Positions 1 through 6,541 of a stretch of DNA of 47,749 nucleotides are shown one piece after another (the stretch's first letter is position 1; each line of letters opens with the position of its first letter). A program made the translations under genes and the position numbers. The stretch covers positions 1 through 47,749 of the forward strand of contig CAIRSA010000368.1 in the NCBI GenBank assembly GCA_903881085.1. Reading direction: 5' to 3'. Source of the DNA: an uncultured Acidobacteriia bacterium. GTDB taxonomy: Bacteria > Acidobacteriota > Terriglobia > Bryobacterales > Bryobacteraceae. The notes under the pieces are model-generated. The model was not told the origin of the DNA and made no database searches. It was given only the letters and a program-made list of their open reading frames with translations.

Positions 1-317
1 AGCCGGCGGCGGATGAAGAGGCCGAAGGTGTGGCGGCGGTAGACGGACCATTCAAAGACGATGGCGGGCAGCAGGGAGAGCCAGACGAGGGCGAGACCTG
101 GATCGTCAGGCACGTCTTCGTTTGAAGCTAGCACGTAGCGAAAGAGGATGAGGGAGTTGACCAGATGCCAGCCGGTCATGGCGGCGGCGATGGACATGGT
201 TACCCAATCCTGGCGCGTCTTGCCGCGCTTGGACCAGAACAGCAGGAGGGCGAAACCGTACAGGCCGGTGCCTGCGATCAAGCCCATGAGCCGAAGTGAA
301 ACGATGGTTACGATCAT
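1..317 (-). CDS. Membrane protein, N-terminal part (runs off the window)
   Basis: The first 105 codons of a minus-strand gene are visible; it is open at the left edge so the C-terminus is outside the window. It starts at ATG 317-315, preceded by an AAGAGA-like ribosome site. Three hydrophobic segments can be read: residues 1-27 (MIVTIVSLRLMGLI onwards), about 42-62 (WVTMSIAAAMTGWH) and about 76-92 (LALVWLSLLPAIVFEW), with basic linkers such as SKRGKTRQD between them. It is divergent from the NtrC-type response regulator at 667, an arrangement compatible with the membrane sensor part of a partner histidine kinase, but no kinase motif is visible and that role is only an inference. Codon pattern and a clean open frame support it as real. 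Confidence 0.65.
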   Translation of the reverse strand, partial: MIVTIVSLRLMGLIAGTGLYGFALLLFWSKRGKTRQDWVTMSIAAAMTGWHLVNSLILFRYVLASNEDVPDDPGLALVWLSLLPAIVFEWSVYRRHTFGLFIRRR

Positions 318-436
318 GCTGGTCTCTTTCGATGATCTCGCAAAATGGAGACGGTGGGGTGGGGCTTTAAGAAGGGCGAGTGGCACTCTAGTACCATTCG
401 TTCTTCCATTGGCTGATGTTTGAGTTAGATTTTGCA

Positions 437-451
437 CAGGCGAATCGCCTG
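437..451. repeat. Short palindrome CAGGCGA-A-TCGCCTG
   Basis: A perfect 7-bp inverted repeat (437-443 with 445-451) with a one-base centre. Its word resembles the GGCAGGCG stem of the terminator at 19642-19665, so it may be a fragment of the same hairpin-repeat family. No T-run follows, so it is not called a terminator. Confidence 0.45.
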
Positions 452-540
452 CGCCACCCATGGACATCCGATGTATCGAAGGGTGAGGCGAGGTTGCGAT
501 TTGGTGAGCGGTTCGTTGGGGCATTGCGGTGAAGGGCAAT

Positions 541-596
541 TGGGGTCAGACAGCCCATTTTCGGCAACATCGGCCGAAAAACGGTGTCAGACCCCG
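541..596. repeat. REP-like palindromic element A
   Basis: Outer arms GGGGTCAGACA (542-552) and TGTCAGACCCC (585-595) pair with one mismatch; inner arms TTTTCGGC (558-565) and GCCGAAAA (573-580) pair perfectly around a 7-base loop. The inner part, with ACAGCC before and ACGG after, matches the element at 19442-19509 in order and spacing, so the two are copies of one family. GGGGTCAGAC-type termini are typical of REP elements mobilised by REP-associated tyrosine transposases (family knowledge); no transposase gene is present here. Confidence 0.7.
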
Positions 597-639
597 AATG
601 CGACGCGTCGTTCTAGCCAATGTAAGCGACATTGGATTG

Positions 640-660
640 CCAACCTGCCTCGGTGGTTGG
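640..660 (+). promoter_or_regulatory. Inverted repeat overlapping the ribosome site of the response regulator
   Basis: CCAACC (640-645) and GGTTGG (655-660) form a 6-bp stem with a 9-base loop. The right arm contains the only Shine-Dalgarno-like stretch (GGTTGGGA) ahead of ATG 667. It could be an operator or an RNA hairpin hiding the ribosome site; neither is shown. Confidence 0.35.
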
Positions 661-666
661 GATACT

Positions 667-2046
667 ATGTGGTCAATGACCAACTTTCGCGTCGTCCTGG
701 TAGTGGATGACGAACCTTCGGCCCGTTATGCGATGGCGCGGGCGTTCGAATCCATTTACACGGTGGTAGAAGCCGCATCGGTCGCCGAGGCGCGCGAGAA
801 GCTCGCCTCGGCGAAGCCTGATCTGGTGCTGCTTGACCACAACCTGCCGGGAGAGACCGGACTTTCCTTGTTACAGGATATGGCGGGAAATGCGACGGCG
901 CCGGCGGTGATCATGGTAACCGCGCATGGTTCGGAGCGGCTGGCCGTGGATGCGATGAAGGCGGGCGCATACGATTACCTGGTCAAACCGTTCGATTTGG
1001 AAGAGCTGCGGATGATTACCGCACGCGCTATCGAACACCGCGACTTGCGGCTGGAGGTGGCCGGTCTGCGCGAGATCGCGGCCGCCGAAGGCCAGTTTGG
1101 CGCGATGACCGGTGGATCGACCGCGATGCGTGAGCTATTTCTGACGGCCGCGCGCGTGGCACAGACGGACTTACCCATTCTGATTAGCGGCGAGAGCGGC
1201 ACGGGCAAGGATCTGCTGGCGCAGGAACTGCACCGGTTGAGCCGCCGGTCGCGCAACAAGTTTGTGGCGCTGAACTGCGCCGCGTTGCCGGAAAACCTGG
1301 TGGAAAGCGAGCTTTTCGGTCATGAGCGCGGCGCGTTCACGGGCGCCGCCACGACGCACGCGGGCAAGTTTGAAGCGGCCAATCATGGGACTCTGTTCCT
1401 GGATGAGATTGGCGACATGGCGCTGCCAACGCAGGCGAAGATTCTGCGCGCGTCGGAATCGGGGGCGATAGAACGGCTGGGGAGTTCCAAGCCGGTTTCG
1501 GTGGATGTGCGGCTGATCAGCGCCACCAACAAGGACTTACGACTGGCGATTGAAAAAGAGCAATTCCGCGAGGATCTGTACTTCCGGCTGGCTGCCGTGA
1601 CGCTGTTCATTCCTCCGCTGCGTCAGCGCGCAAGGGACATTCCGCTGCTGGTTCAACGCTACTGGAGCGCTCTGCAGCGTAAGTACGAGCGGCCTGGTCC
1701 GGAAATGACCCGCGAGGCGCAGGAGCGCATGGAGAGCCTGCCGTGGCCGGGCAATGTGCGGCAGTTAAAGTCGGCGCTGGAGAAGATTTTCGTGCTAGCG
1801 GGAAGTGACCGGGTTACAACTGAGGACGTGGCGGCCGCAGTGGGCAGGCAGGAGACGCCATCGGCTCCAGCGGCGGAGGCGCCGTATCTGGCAACTGACT
1901 ACCGGGAAGCGAGACGGCTGTTCGAGATCGAATACCTTTCGCGGAAGCTGCGGGAAAACGGGAATAATGTGACGCGCACTGCGTCTATCATTGGGCTGGA
2001 GCGGCAGAGTCTGCAAGAGAAGATAAAGACGCTGGGGTTGCGGTAG
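667..2046 (+). CDS. NtrC-type sigma-54-dependent response regulator
   Basis: Cytoplasmic transcriptional activator of 459 aa, full family length. Receiver domain residues 8-125: acidic pair D14-D15, phospho-acceptor D57 in LLDHNLPG, T85 and K107 (YLVKPFD). Central AAA+ domain: Walker A GESGTGKD 175-182, sigma-54 contact loop GAFTGA 222-227, Walker B in LFLDEIGD 243-250, sensor ATNKDL, and WPGNVRQL. The C-terminus is a Fis-type helix-turn-helix (NNVTRTASIIGLERQSL). The frame stays open upstream to 529, but that part is the REP-like repeat, so ATG 667 is chosen because the receiver domain begins just after it and GGTTGGGA precedes it; ATG 676 is an alternative. All residues needed for sigma-54 activation are present. 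The partner kinase may be the divergent truncated gene at the left edge; this is inference. Confidence 0.95.
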   Translation: MWSMTNFRVVLVVDDEPSARYAMARAFESIYTVVEAASVAEAREKLASAKPDLVLLDHNLPGETGLSLLQDMAGNATAPAVIMVTAHGSERLAVDAMKAGAYDYLVKPFDLEELRMITARAIEHRDLRLEVAGLREIAAAEGQFGAMTGGSTAMRELFLTAARVAQTDLPILISGESGTGKDLLAQELHRLSRRSRNKFVALNCAALPENLVESELFGHERGAFTGAATTHAGKFEAANHGTLFLDEIGDMALPTQAKILRASESGAIERLGSSKPVSVDVRLISATNKDLRLAIEKEQFREDLYFRLAAVTLFIPPLRQRARDIPLLVQRYWSALQRKYERPGPEMTREAQERMESLPWPGNVRQLKSALEKIFVLAGSDRVTTEDVAAAVGRQETPSAPAAEAPYLATDYREARRLFEIEYLSRKLRENGNNVTRTASIIGLERQSLQEKIKTLGLR

Positions 2047-2059
2047 GCGGCCTGAGTGA

Positions 2060-2089
2060 AAAAAATGGGGGACAGTGCGGACCGTCCCC
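2060..2089 (-). terminator. Rho-independent terminator after the pilin gene
   Basis: Read on the minus strand, GGGGAC (2089-2084) pairs with GTCCCC (2073-2068) and is followed by CA and seven T (2066-2060 region). It lies 25 bases past the pilin stop at 2114 and between convergent genes. The GGGGACAGTGCGG wording also resembles REP-like elements elsewhere in the window. Confidence 0.6.
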
Positions 2090-2113
2090 TCTCTCCCCCC
2101 CTCCTCTTTGCCT

Positions 2114-2335
2114 TTAGCTGCCTTGTGAGGCGGCGCGGCTCATGGAGGATGCTATTTTGCTGAAAATTGTGCTGATATTGGTGGATACCCCGGGCATAAT
2201 GGCACCGGCCGAAACGGCGACGAAGCCGGCCATCAGCGCTTATTCGATCAGATCCTGGCCGTGGTTGTCTGTCCAGATTCGCGCCGAAATCAGTGCTCGA
2301 TATAAAGATGGCAAACGATTAAATAACTTCGACAT
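2114..2335 (-). pseudogene. flp: Flp-type (type IVb) pilin with an in-frame stop at the conserved Tyr
   Basis: Starts at ATG 2335-2333 with AGGAG at 2346-2342. Reading on in one frame gives MSKLFNRLPSLYRALISARI, then WTDNHGQDLIE, then TAA (2242-2240), then ALMAGFVAVSAGAIMPG, VSTNISTIFSKIASS, MSRAASQGS and a final TAA at 2116-2114. This is the layout of a Flp prepilin: short leader, G26-Q27 processing site, the G/XXXXE-Y motif, a hydrophobic stretch and a small polar tail. The stop replaces the near-invariant tyrosine at mature position +6; TAA is one base from TAT or TAC. Everything else is intact (73 codons plus stop), and it has its own ribosome site and terminator, so inactivation is recent, or the base is a sequence error, or the codon is read through. 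No other tad/pil gene is nearby. It is divergent from the histidine kinase. Confidence 0.85.
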
Positions 2336-2422
2336 GGGTTGCTCCTGAAACCATTCTGCGGCAGCATACAGCTTTCCAACAAGTCCGCCGATATACCAGA
2401 GCAGAGGTACAAATGTACTAGG

Positions 2423-3805
2423 ATGTTTGGGCAAGAAGACTCTAAGGTGGTGGCTGAAAAACCCATACCCACAATGTCTGAATCGCGCTCCAGCGTTGTG
2501 CTTCAAAAGATAGCCATACCTTTCTTTCTGGTGCTGGCTTACTTTGTTTTTCTGCTGCTTCTTTCCGCGGGAGAGGTTCTGCAGGCCACGCATCGAATTG
2601 CGGAGCAGGTGAGAACCACGGAAACTACCTACCGGCTCAAGGATGACGCGCTGGAGGCGATCCGGCTGGACGTGTACAAAATAGCAGTAGCAGCCAGAGA
2701 TGCGTTGCTCAATGAGCGACCGCAAGAGGCTGACGCAGTGGTGGTGGAATGCGTGCGCGAGATCGAATCCCAACTTCAATTTCTGCAGCAGGATGCGAAC
2801 AAGGCGAATGTGGCACAACTGCAAAAGATAGACGGTGACCTGCACGTCTATATGCGGGCCGTTTATTCCATCACAAGGCAACGGCATGGCACCGGCTCCA
2901 ACTTGCGCCTTGTCAAAGTGTTACCCCAAAGACTGGCAATTCTGGATATTTTGAAGGACCTCTCGCATTGGAATGACCGGAATTCCGAAGAGTCGCAGGC
3001 GGCGATCACCGCTTCGCTGATCAGTCTGCGAATAGAATTCCTCACAACCATTGGAATGATTCTTTTCCTGGGTGCGCTGGCCTCCTATGTGGGGTTCTTG
3101 CGCATCTCGAGAATTCAAAGGAGAAATGAAGCGTCTCATCAACGAATTGCCGAGGCGCGCGCAAAGCTGAAGAGTCTTTCCAATCAACTGGTCTCGGCGC
3201 AGGAGGTGGAACGGAAGGCGCTTTCGCGGGAGTTGCACGACGAAATCGGCCAGTCGCTGACAGCGCTGAAGCTGGAATTGGCCAGAAGCGAGAAGTTGGC
3301 TCGGAAAGAAGGGAGTGGCGTGGTGGAGAGCCTGCAAGCGATACGGGCCATTGCAGACCAGACGCTGCGCGCCACGAAGAGCATTTCACTGGGTTTGCGC
3401 CCGCCCATGCTGGACGATCTGGGGTTGGCGGCGGCCCTGAACTGGTTTACTACGGAATATTCAAACAGAACCGGTATTACCGTGGAATTGGAAGCAGACG
3501 GAGAGATCGGCAGACTGAGCGAAGCGCATCGAACCTGTGTCTACCGGATTGTGCAGGAGGCGCTGACCAATTGCGCGCGGCATGCGGGCGCCAAGCGGAT
3601 TCAGATCCGGCTGGATGCAGGCGACGAACAATTGAGGCTGTCGATTTCGGACGACGGCGCCGGCTTTGAGCAAAAAGCGAAAACGGGAAGCGGGTTGGGG
3701 CTGATCGGCATGCAGGAGCGGGCGGCGGAACTGGGAGGAGTGTTCGAAATCTTATCGGCAGCGGGAAAGGGAACGTCGATCCGGATTATGATTCCGGTGG
3801 GGTAG
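2423..3805 (+). CDS. Membrane sensor histidine kinase, NarX/DegS type (HisKA_3)
   Basis: Bacterial two-component sensor of about 460 aa. It has a membrane segment at about 30-50 (IAIPFFLVLAYFVFLLLL), an extracytoplasmic helical region 51-204, a second membrane segment at 205-227 and a coiled linker. The dimerisation/phosphoacceptor box is SRELHDEIGQSLTALK with the phosphorylated His at 272. The HATPase domain shows the N-box IVQEALTNCARHAGA and the G-boxes DDGAGFE and GSGLGLIGMQERA. The frame is open back to 2339, but that would overlap the ribosome site of the divergent pilin gene; ATG 2423 (CTAGG just before) fits better, and ATG 2474 is possible. No NarL/LuxR-type response regulator is adjacent, so it is an orphan in this window. 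Confidence 0.9.
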   Translation: MFGQEDSKVVAEKPIPTMSESRSSVVLQKIAIPFFLVLAYFVFLLLLSAGEVLQATHRIAEQVRTTETTYRLKDDALEAIRLDVYKIAVAARDALLNERPQEADAVVVECVREIESQLQFLQQDANKANVAQLQKIDGDLHVYMRAVYSITRQRHGTGSNLRLVKVLPQRLAILDILKDLSHWNDRNSEESQAAITASLISLRIEFLTTIGMILFLGALASYVGFLRISRIQRRNEASHQRIAEARAKLKSLSNQLVSAQEVERKALSRELHDEIGQSLTALKLELARSEKLARKEGSGVVESLQAIRAIADQTLRATKSISLGLRPPMLDDLGLAAALNWFTTEYSNRTGITVELEADGEIGRLSEAHRTCVYRIVQEALTNCARHAGAKRIQIRLDAGDEQLRLSISDDGAGFEQKAKTGSGLGLIGMQERAAELGGVFEILSAAGKGTSIRIMIPVG

Positions 3806-3842
3806 TTTGATTGATCCCGGACAACCGCTCCCTGACGGTCGC

Positions 3843-3875
3843 GGCTCGGTGGGAGGACCCGCTTCTCACCGAGCC
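3843..3875. repeat. Palindrome GGCTCGGTG ... CACCGAGCC
   Basis: A perfect 9-bp inverted repeat (3843-3851 with 3867-3875) just downstream of the kinase gene, preceded by CTCCCTGACGGTCGC. No T-run follows, so it is more likely a dispersed repeat than a terminator. Confidence 0.6.
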
Positions 3876-3901
3876 GGACCCATCAGAAGCTGTGAAAAAT
3901 T

Positions 3902-3966
3902 AAAATTTGGACAGGCGGATCCACCTTCGCCAAGGCTACGGCGGACAGGTCGCCTGTCCAATTTGC
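3902..3966. repeat. Palindromic repeat TTGGACAGGCG ... CGCCTGTCCAA
   Basis: Arms at 3907-3917 and 3951-3961 are perfect 11-bp complements, extended by imperfect A/T pairs on the outside. The 33-base interior (CTTCGCCAAGGCTACGGCGG) has partial self-complementarity. It sits between a plus-strand and a minus-strand gene and may help end transcription, but looks like a dispersed element. Confidence 0.65.
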
Positions 3967-4024
3967 GGTCAAACCAATTCCTTCACACGTCCTGAGGGTG
4001 CGGTGCATTATAAGGCTCCGGCAA

Positions 4025-4993
4025 TTATTTAGGCAGGTCGTAGAAGTCGTAGGTGTACTTCCACTGCATGGTTTTGCCTGGCTCTACGTCGATGTCGATG
4101 TAGGGCTCGGGGCAGAAGGTTGTCTTGATTGACCAGTACACAACCTTTGCCAGCGGCTGATCGCCGCGGATGCGGACGCCGGCGCCGGCTTTGGCGTGTT
4201 CCATGCGGATGTCGTAATCCGCTGCGGTTTTGCCGAAGCCATCGAACTCGCCGTAAACGCTCTGGCCCAATTCCAATGGGCGCGAATAGTGCACTTCCCC
4301 GCCCTTGGTCTTGCCCACATCGCCAGTGAACGCCTTCACGGGATGCAGGTCAAACGGGAACTTCACCATGTTGTCTGGGCCGCTTGGCTGGCCGTCCATC
4401 ATGAAGAAGTTGTGGTTGTACTGTTGCGCCTGAATGCGCTTTGTGCCGGTGTTCTGCAGAGAATGTTCTATCACCATCTGCGGCTGACCTTTCACCAGAC
4501 GCATGGTCTTGGTGTAGCGGTAGGCGTAGCCGTTGGGGCCGACCAGATCGTGAATGAACGTGATGCGATCCGTGCGACGCTTCACCTGCCACTTGCCGTG
4601 GTGAACAATTTCGTAGGTCTTGAAGGCCTGGTAGGGCTGGTTGTCGGGCTTGCGCACCACGCCTACGCCGATGCGGACAAATGTCTCGCCGGGCTTGGCC
4701 AACTCATAGCCGAGGCCGCCTTCCACGGTCTTGAACTCTTCCACCGGTCCCATGATCGCGTCATGCAGGTTGGGGTCATACTTGGGGAACCACTGGCCAA
4801 AGTATTCGTGGTTCTTGGTCTTTAGGCTGTAAGTATTTCCTGACCAATCGAAGCGCGTGCCGCGGTAGTAGCCGTTCTGTGGGTCGGGCAGATAGAGCTT
4901 GGCGGTGATCGTAGAGCTCTTGATCTCCGCAGTAGGGAATGCGGCAGGATCGGCGGCGTTCAAGGCCGCAACGAAGACGAGGAAATATTTCAT
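4025..4993 (-). CDS. Secreted galactose-mutarotase-like protein of unknown function
   Basis: Protein of 322 aa with a short signal peptide (MKYFLVFVAALNA). The body is beta-rich with aromatic and charged clusters such as EYFGQWFPKYDP, IEHSLQNTGTKRI and QYNHNFF, and it ends in TMQWKYTYDFYDLP. The pattern of a sugar-facing beta sandwich and the central histidines recall the galactose mutarotase-like/aldose-1-epimerase superfamily, but no catalytic set could be fixed, so a binding or epimerase role is tentative. ATG 4993 is chosen. A GTG at 5011, overlapping the upstream fucosidase stop as GTGA, is an alternative that would couple translation. It follows the fucosidase on the same strand and is probably co-transcribed with it. 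Confidence 0.7.
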   Translation of the reverse strand: MKYFLVFVAALNAADPAAFPTAEIKSSTITAKLYLPDPQNGYYRGTRFDWSGNTYSLKTKNHEYFGQWFPKYDPNLHDAIMGPVEEFKTVEGGLGYELAKPGETFVRIGVGVVRKPDNQPYQAFKTYEIVHHGKWQVKRRTDRITFIHDLVGPNGYAYRYTKTMRLVKGQPQMVIEHSLQNTGTKRIQAQQYNHNFFMMDGQPSGPDNMVKFPFDLHPVKAFTGDVGKTKGGEVHYSRPLELGQSVYGEFDGFGKTAADYDIRMEHAKAGAGVRIRGDQPLAKVVYWSIKTTFCPEPYIDIDVEPGKTMQWKYTYDFYDLPK

Positions 4994-5007
4994 CACAGTA
5001 AAACCTA

Positions 5008-6480
5008 TCACACGCCGGATTCCAAGTACACGCCGAACTCGCTAAGCACCGGGCAGGCGGCGGCCTGTGTGACGCGCAGGCGCAGCCGGCTGGCGGTAAT
5101 GTTGGCAGGGGTGCGAATGAGGCGGCAGTTGCCGATGCTGGTGGCTTCGGCAAATTGGCTCCACGCACCATCTTTCCATTGATCGATTGCGACCGCATCA
5201 ATACGCTGGCCGAACTGGATCGCCTCGCGGATGCGGATCACATTGAAGGTTGCGGCGTGGCCCAGATCGATGGTGACCTCGGCTGTCTTCACTGCGTCGT
5301 CAGTGCTCCAATACGTTGCTCGATTGCCATCCAGTAGATTTTTTGCGGAACTTCCGCTACGCACGTTTGAGGCTTTCAGCTTGGCCTTCGCGGCCAGATT
5401 CTTCGCGAACGTGGCACGCACGGCATCGCCGAAACCGGCCAGCGCTTTCACGTCGAGTTCATGCAGCAGGCCGCGACGGTCGGGCGGAATGTTGAGCAGG
5501 AAGCTGGCACCGCGTCCGACGGACTTGTAATAGAGGTCCATCAGTTCGCGCGGCTGCTTGACGGTGTTGTTTTCTTTTTCGTGCCAGAACCAGCCTTTGC
5601 GGATCGACACGTCGCATTCCGCGGGCAACCATTTCGACCCGTTCCGATGGCCGGTGAGTCCTTCCTTGGACCGCGTGTACCCGGGCGCGGCGGCGTCGCC
5701 ATTTACGCCGACCGGATCATAGGTAGCCCAGGAAGTTTCGTTGGCGAAGCCTTTCTCATTGCCTACCCAGCGAATGTCGGGCCCGACGTCGCTAAAGATC
5801 ACGGCGTTCGGTTGCAGTGATCGCACCAGTTCCCAGGTGGTGGGCCAGTCGTAATAGGTGTGCTTATCGATGGTGCGCTTTTCACGCGCGCCGCCGTAGA
5901 AGCCGTCGCCGCCGTTTGCGCCGTCGTGCCACACCTCATAGATGTCGCCGTATTGAGTGAGTAGTTCGCGCAGTTGTTCGCGGTAGATCTTCACGTAGTC
6001 GGCCTTGCCGTAGTTGGGATTGTTCCGATCCCAAGGAGAAAGATACACGCCGAACTTCAGGCCGTGGCGGCGGGCTGCATCGGAGATGGCGCGAACCACG
6101 TCGCCCTTGCCATTCATCCAGGAACTGTTGCGTACGCAATGCTCGGTGGTCTTGGTGGGCCACAGGCAGTAGCCGTCGTGATGTTTGCAGGTGAGGATTG
6201 TCGCCGTGGCACCGCCCGCTTTCAACGCCTTCACGATGGCGTCGGCATCGAAGGCCGTTGGGTTAAACATTGACGGGCTCTCGTCACCATAACCCCATTC
6301 CTTGTCGGTGAAGGTGTTGGTGGTGAAGTGGAGGAACGTGTAGAACTCCATCTCGTGCCAGCGCAACTGACGCGGCGAGGGGAGTGCTCCGTAGGGCGCG
6401 GGCGGGGCCGCAGCGGCGAAACTGAGCAGCGGGGCGGCAAGAAGAGTACGGCGGCTGAACGTGTTCATAGTCAAATTCAT
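5008..6480 (-). CDS. Alpha-L-fucosidase, GH29, with C-terminal F5/8-type C domain
   Basis: Secreted retaining fucosidase of 490 aa. Twin-arginine leader at residues 9-25 (SRRTLLAAPLLSF then Ala-rich). The GH29 barrel shows LTCKHHDGYCLWPTK (97-110), FGVYLSPWDRNNPNY (143-157) and YEVWHDGANGGDG, whose D186 sits where GH29 has its nucleophile. Residues from about 370 to the end form a discoidin/CBM32-like sandwich (LLDGNRATYWST, then AEVTIDLGHAATFNVIRIRE). The open frame extends upstream to 6780, but that overlaps the divergent SBBP gene; ATG 6480 has a purine-rich AAGAAAAAAG before it. The mutarotase-like gene follows immediately, so the pair likely acts on fucosylated glycans. Confidence 0.9.
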   Translation of the reverse strand: MNLTMNTFSRRTLLAAPLLSFAAAAPPAPYGALPSPRQLRWHEMEFYTFLHFTTNTFTDKEWGYGDESPSMFNPTAFDADAIVKALKAGGATATILTCKHHDGYCLWPTKTTEHCVRNSSWMNGKGDVVRAISDAARRHGLKFGVYLSPWDRNNPNYGKADYVKIYREQLRELLTQYGDIYEVWHDGANGGDGFYGGAREKRTIDKHTYYDWPTTWELVRSLQPNAVIFSDVGPDIRWVGNEKGFANETSWATYDPVGVNGDAAAPGYTRSKEGLTGHRNGSKWLPAECDVSIRKGWFWHEKENNTVKQPRELMDLYYKSVGRGASFLLNIPPDRRGLLHELDVKALAGFGDAVRATFAKNLAAKAKLKASNVRSGSSAKNLLDGNRATYWSTDDAVKTAEVTIDLGHAATFNVIRIREAIQFGQRIDAVAIDQWKDGAWSQFAEATSIGNCRLIRTPANITASRLRLRVTQAAACPVLSEFGVYLESGV

Positions 6481-6541
6481 TATGCCGCTTTTTTCTTCGT
6501 GATATTCTCGACTGAATAGACACTTTATTTGAGGTAGTGCG
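6481..6541. promoter_or_regulatory. Divergent promoter region, fucosidase / SBBP protein
   Basis: Only 61 bases separate the two divergent starts, so both promoters must lie here or inside the genes. GAGG at 6529-6532 serves the plus gene. I cannot assign -35/-10 boxes with confidence. Confidence 0.35.

Larger units (their letters stand above)
318..666. other. Divergent intergenic region with three palindromes
   Basis: 349 bases separate the two divergent genes. No convincing gene is seen. It holds a 7-bp hairpin at 437-451, a REP-like element at 541-596 and a 6-bp inverted repeat at 640-660 just before the response-regulator start. A TGGCAC at 381-386 lacks a correctly spaced TTGC, so I do not call a sigma-54 promoter. 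Confidence 0.6.

Noticed and set aside
148..423. Plus-strand 91-codon frame at the left edge
   Set aside because: It is the reverse of a hydrophobic minus-strand gene with coherent membrane segments and has no recognisable protein features.
31..666. Sigma-54 (-24/-12) promoter before the NtrC-type regulator
   Set aside because: TGGCAC at 381 has no TTGC-type box at the right distance, and no other match was seen.
2067..2100. Terminator for the plus-strand response regulator
   Set aside because: On the plus strand the hairpin is followed by C-rich sequence rather than a T-run; the T-run is on the minus strand.
2142..2348. Plus-strand 68-codon frame over the pilin region
   Set aside because: It is antisense to the pilin; the minus strand gives a clear Flp protein with ribosome site and terminator.
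4196..4825. Plus-strand 209-codon open frame
   Set aside because: Antisense of the mutarotase-like gene; composition is a by-product of its codon use and no domain is seen.
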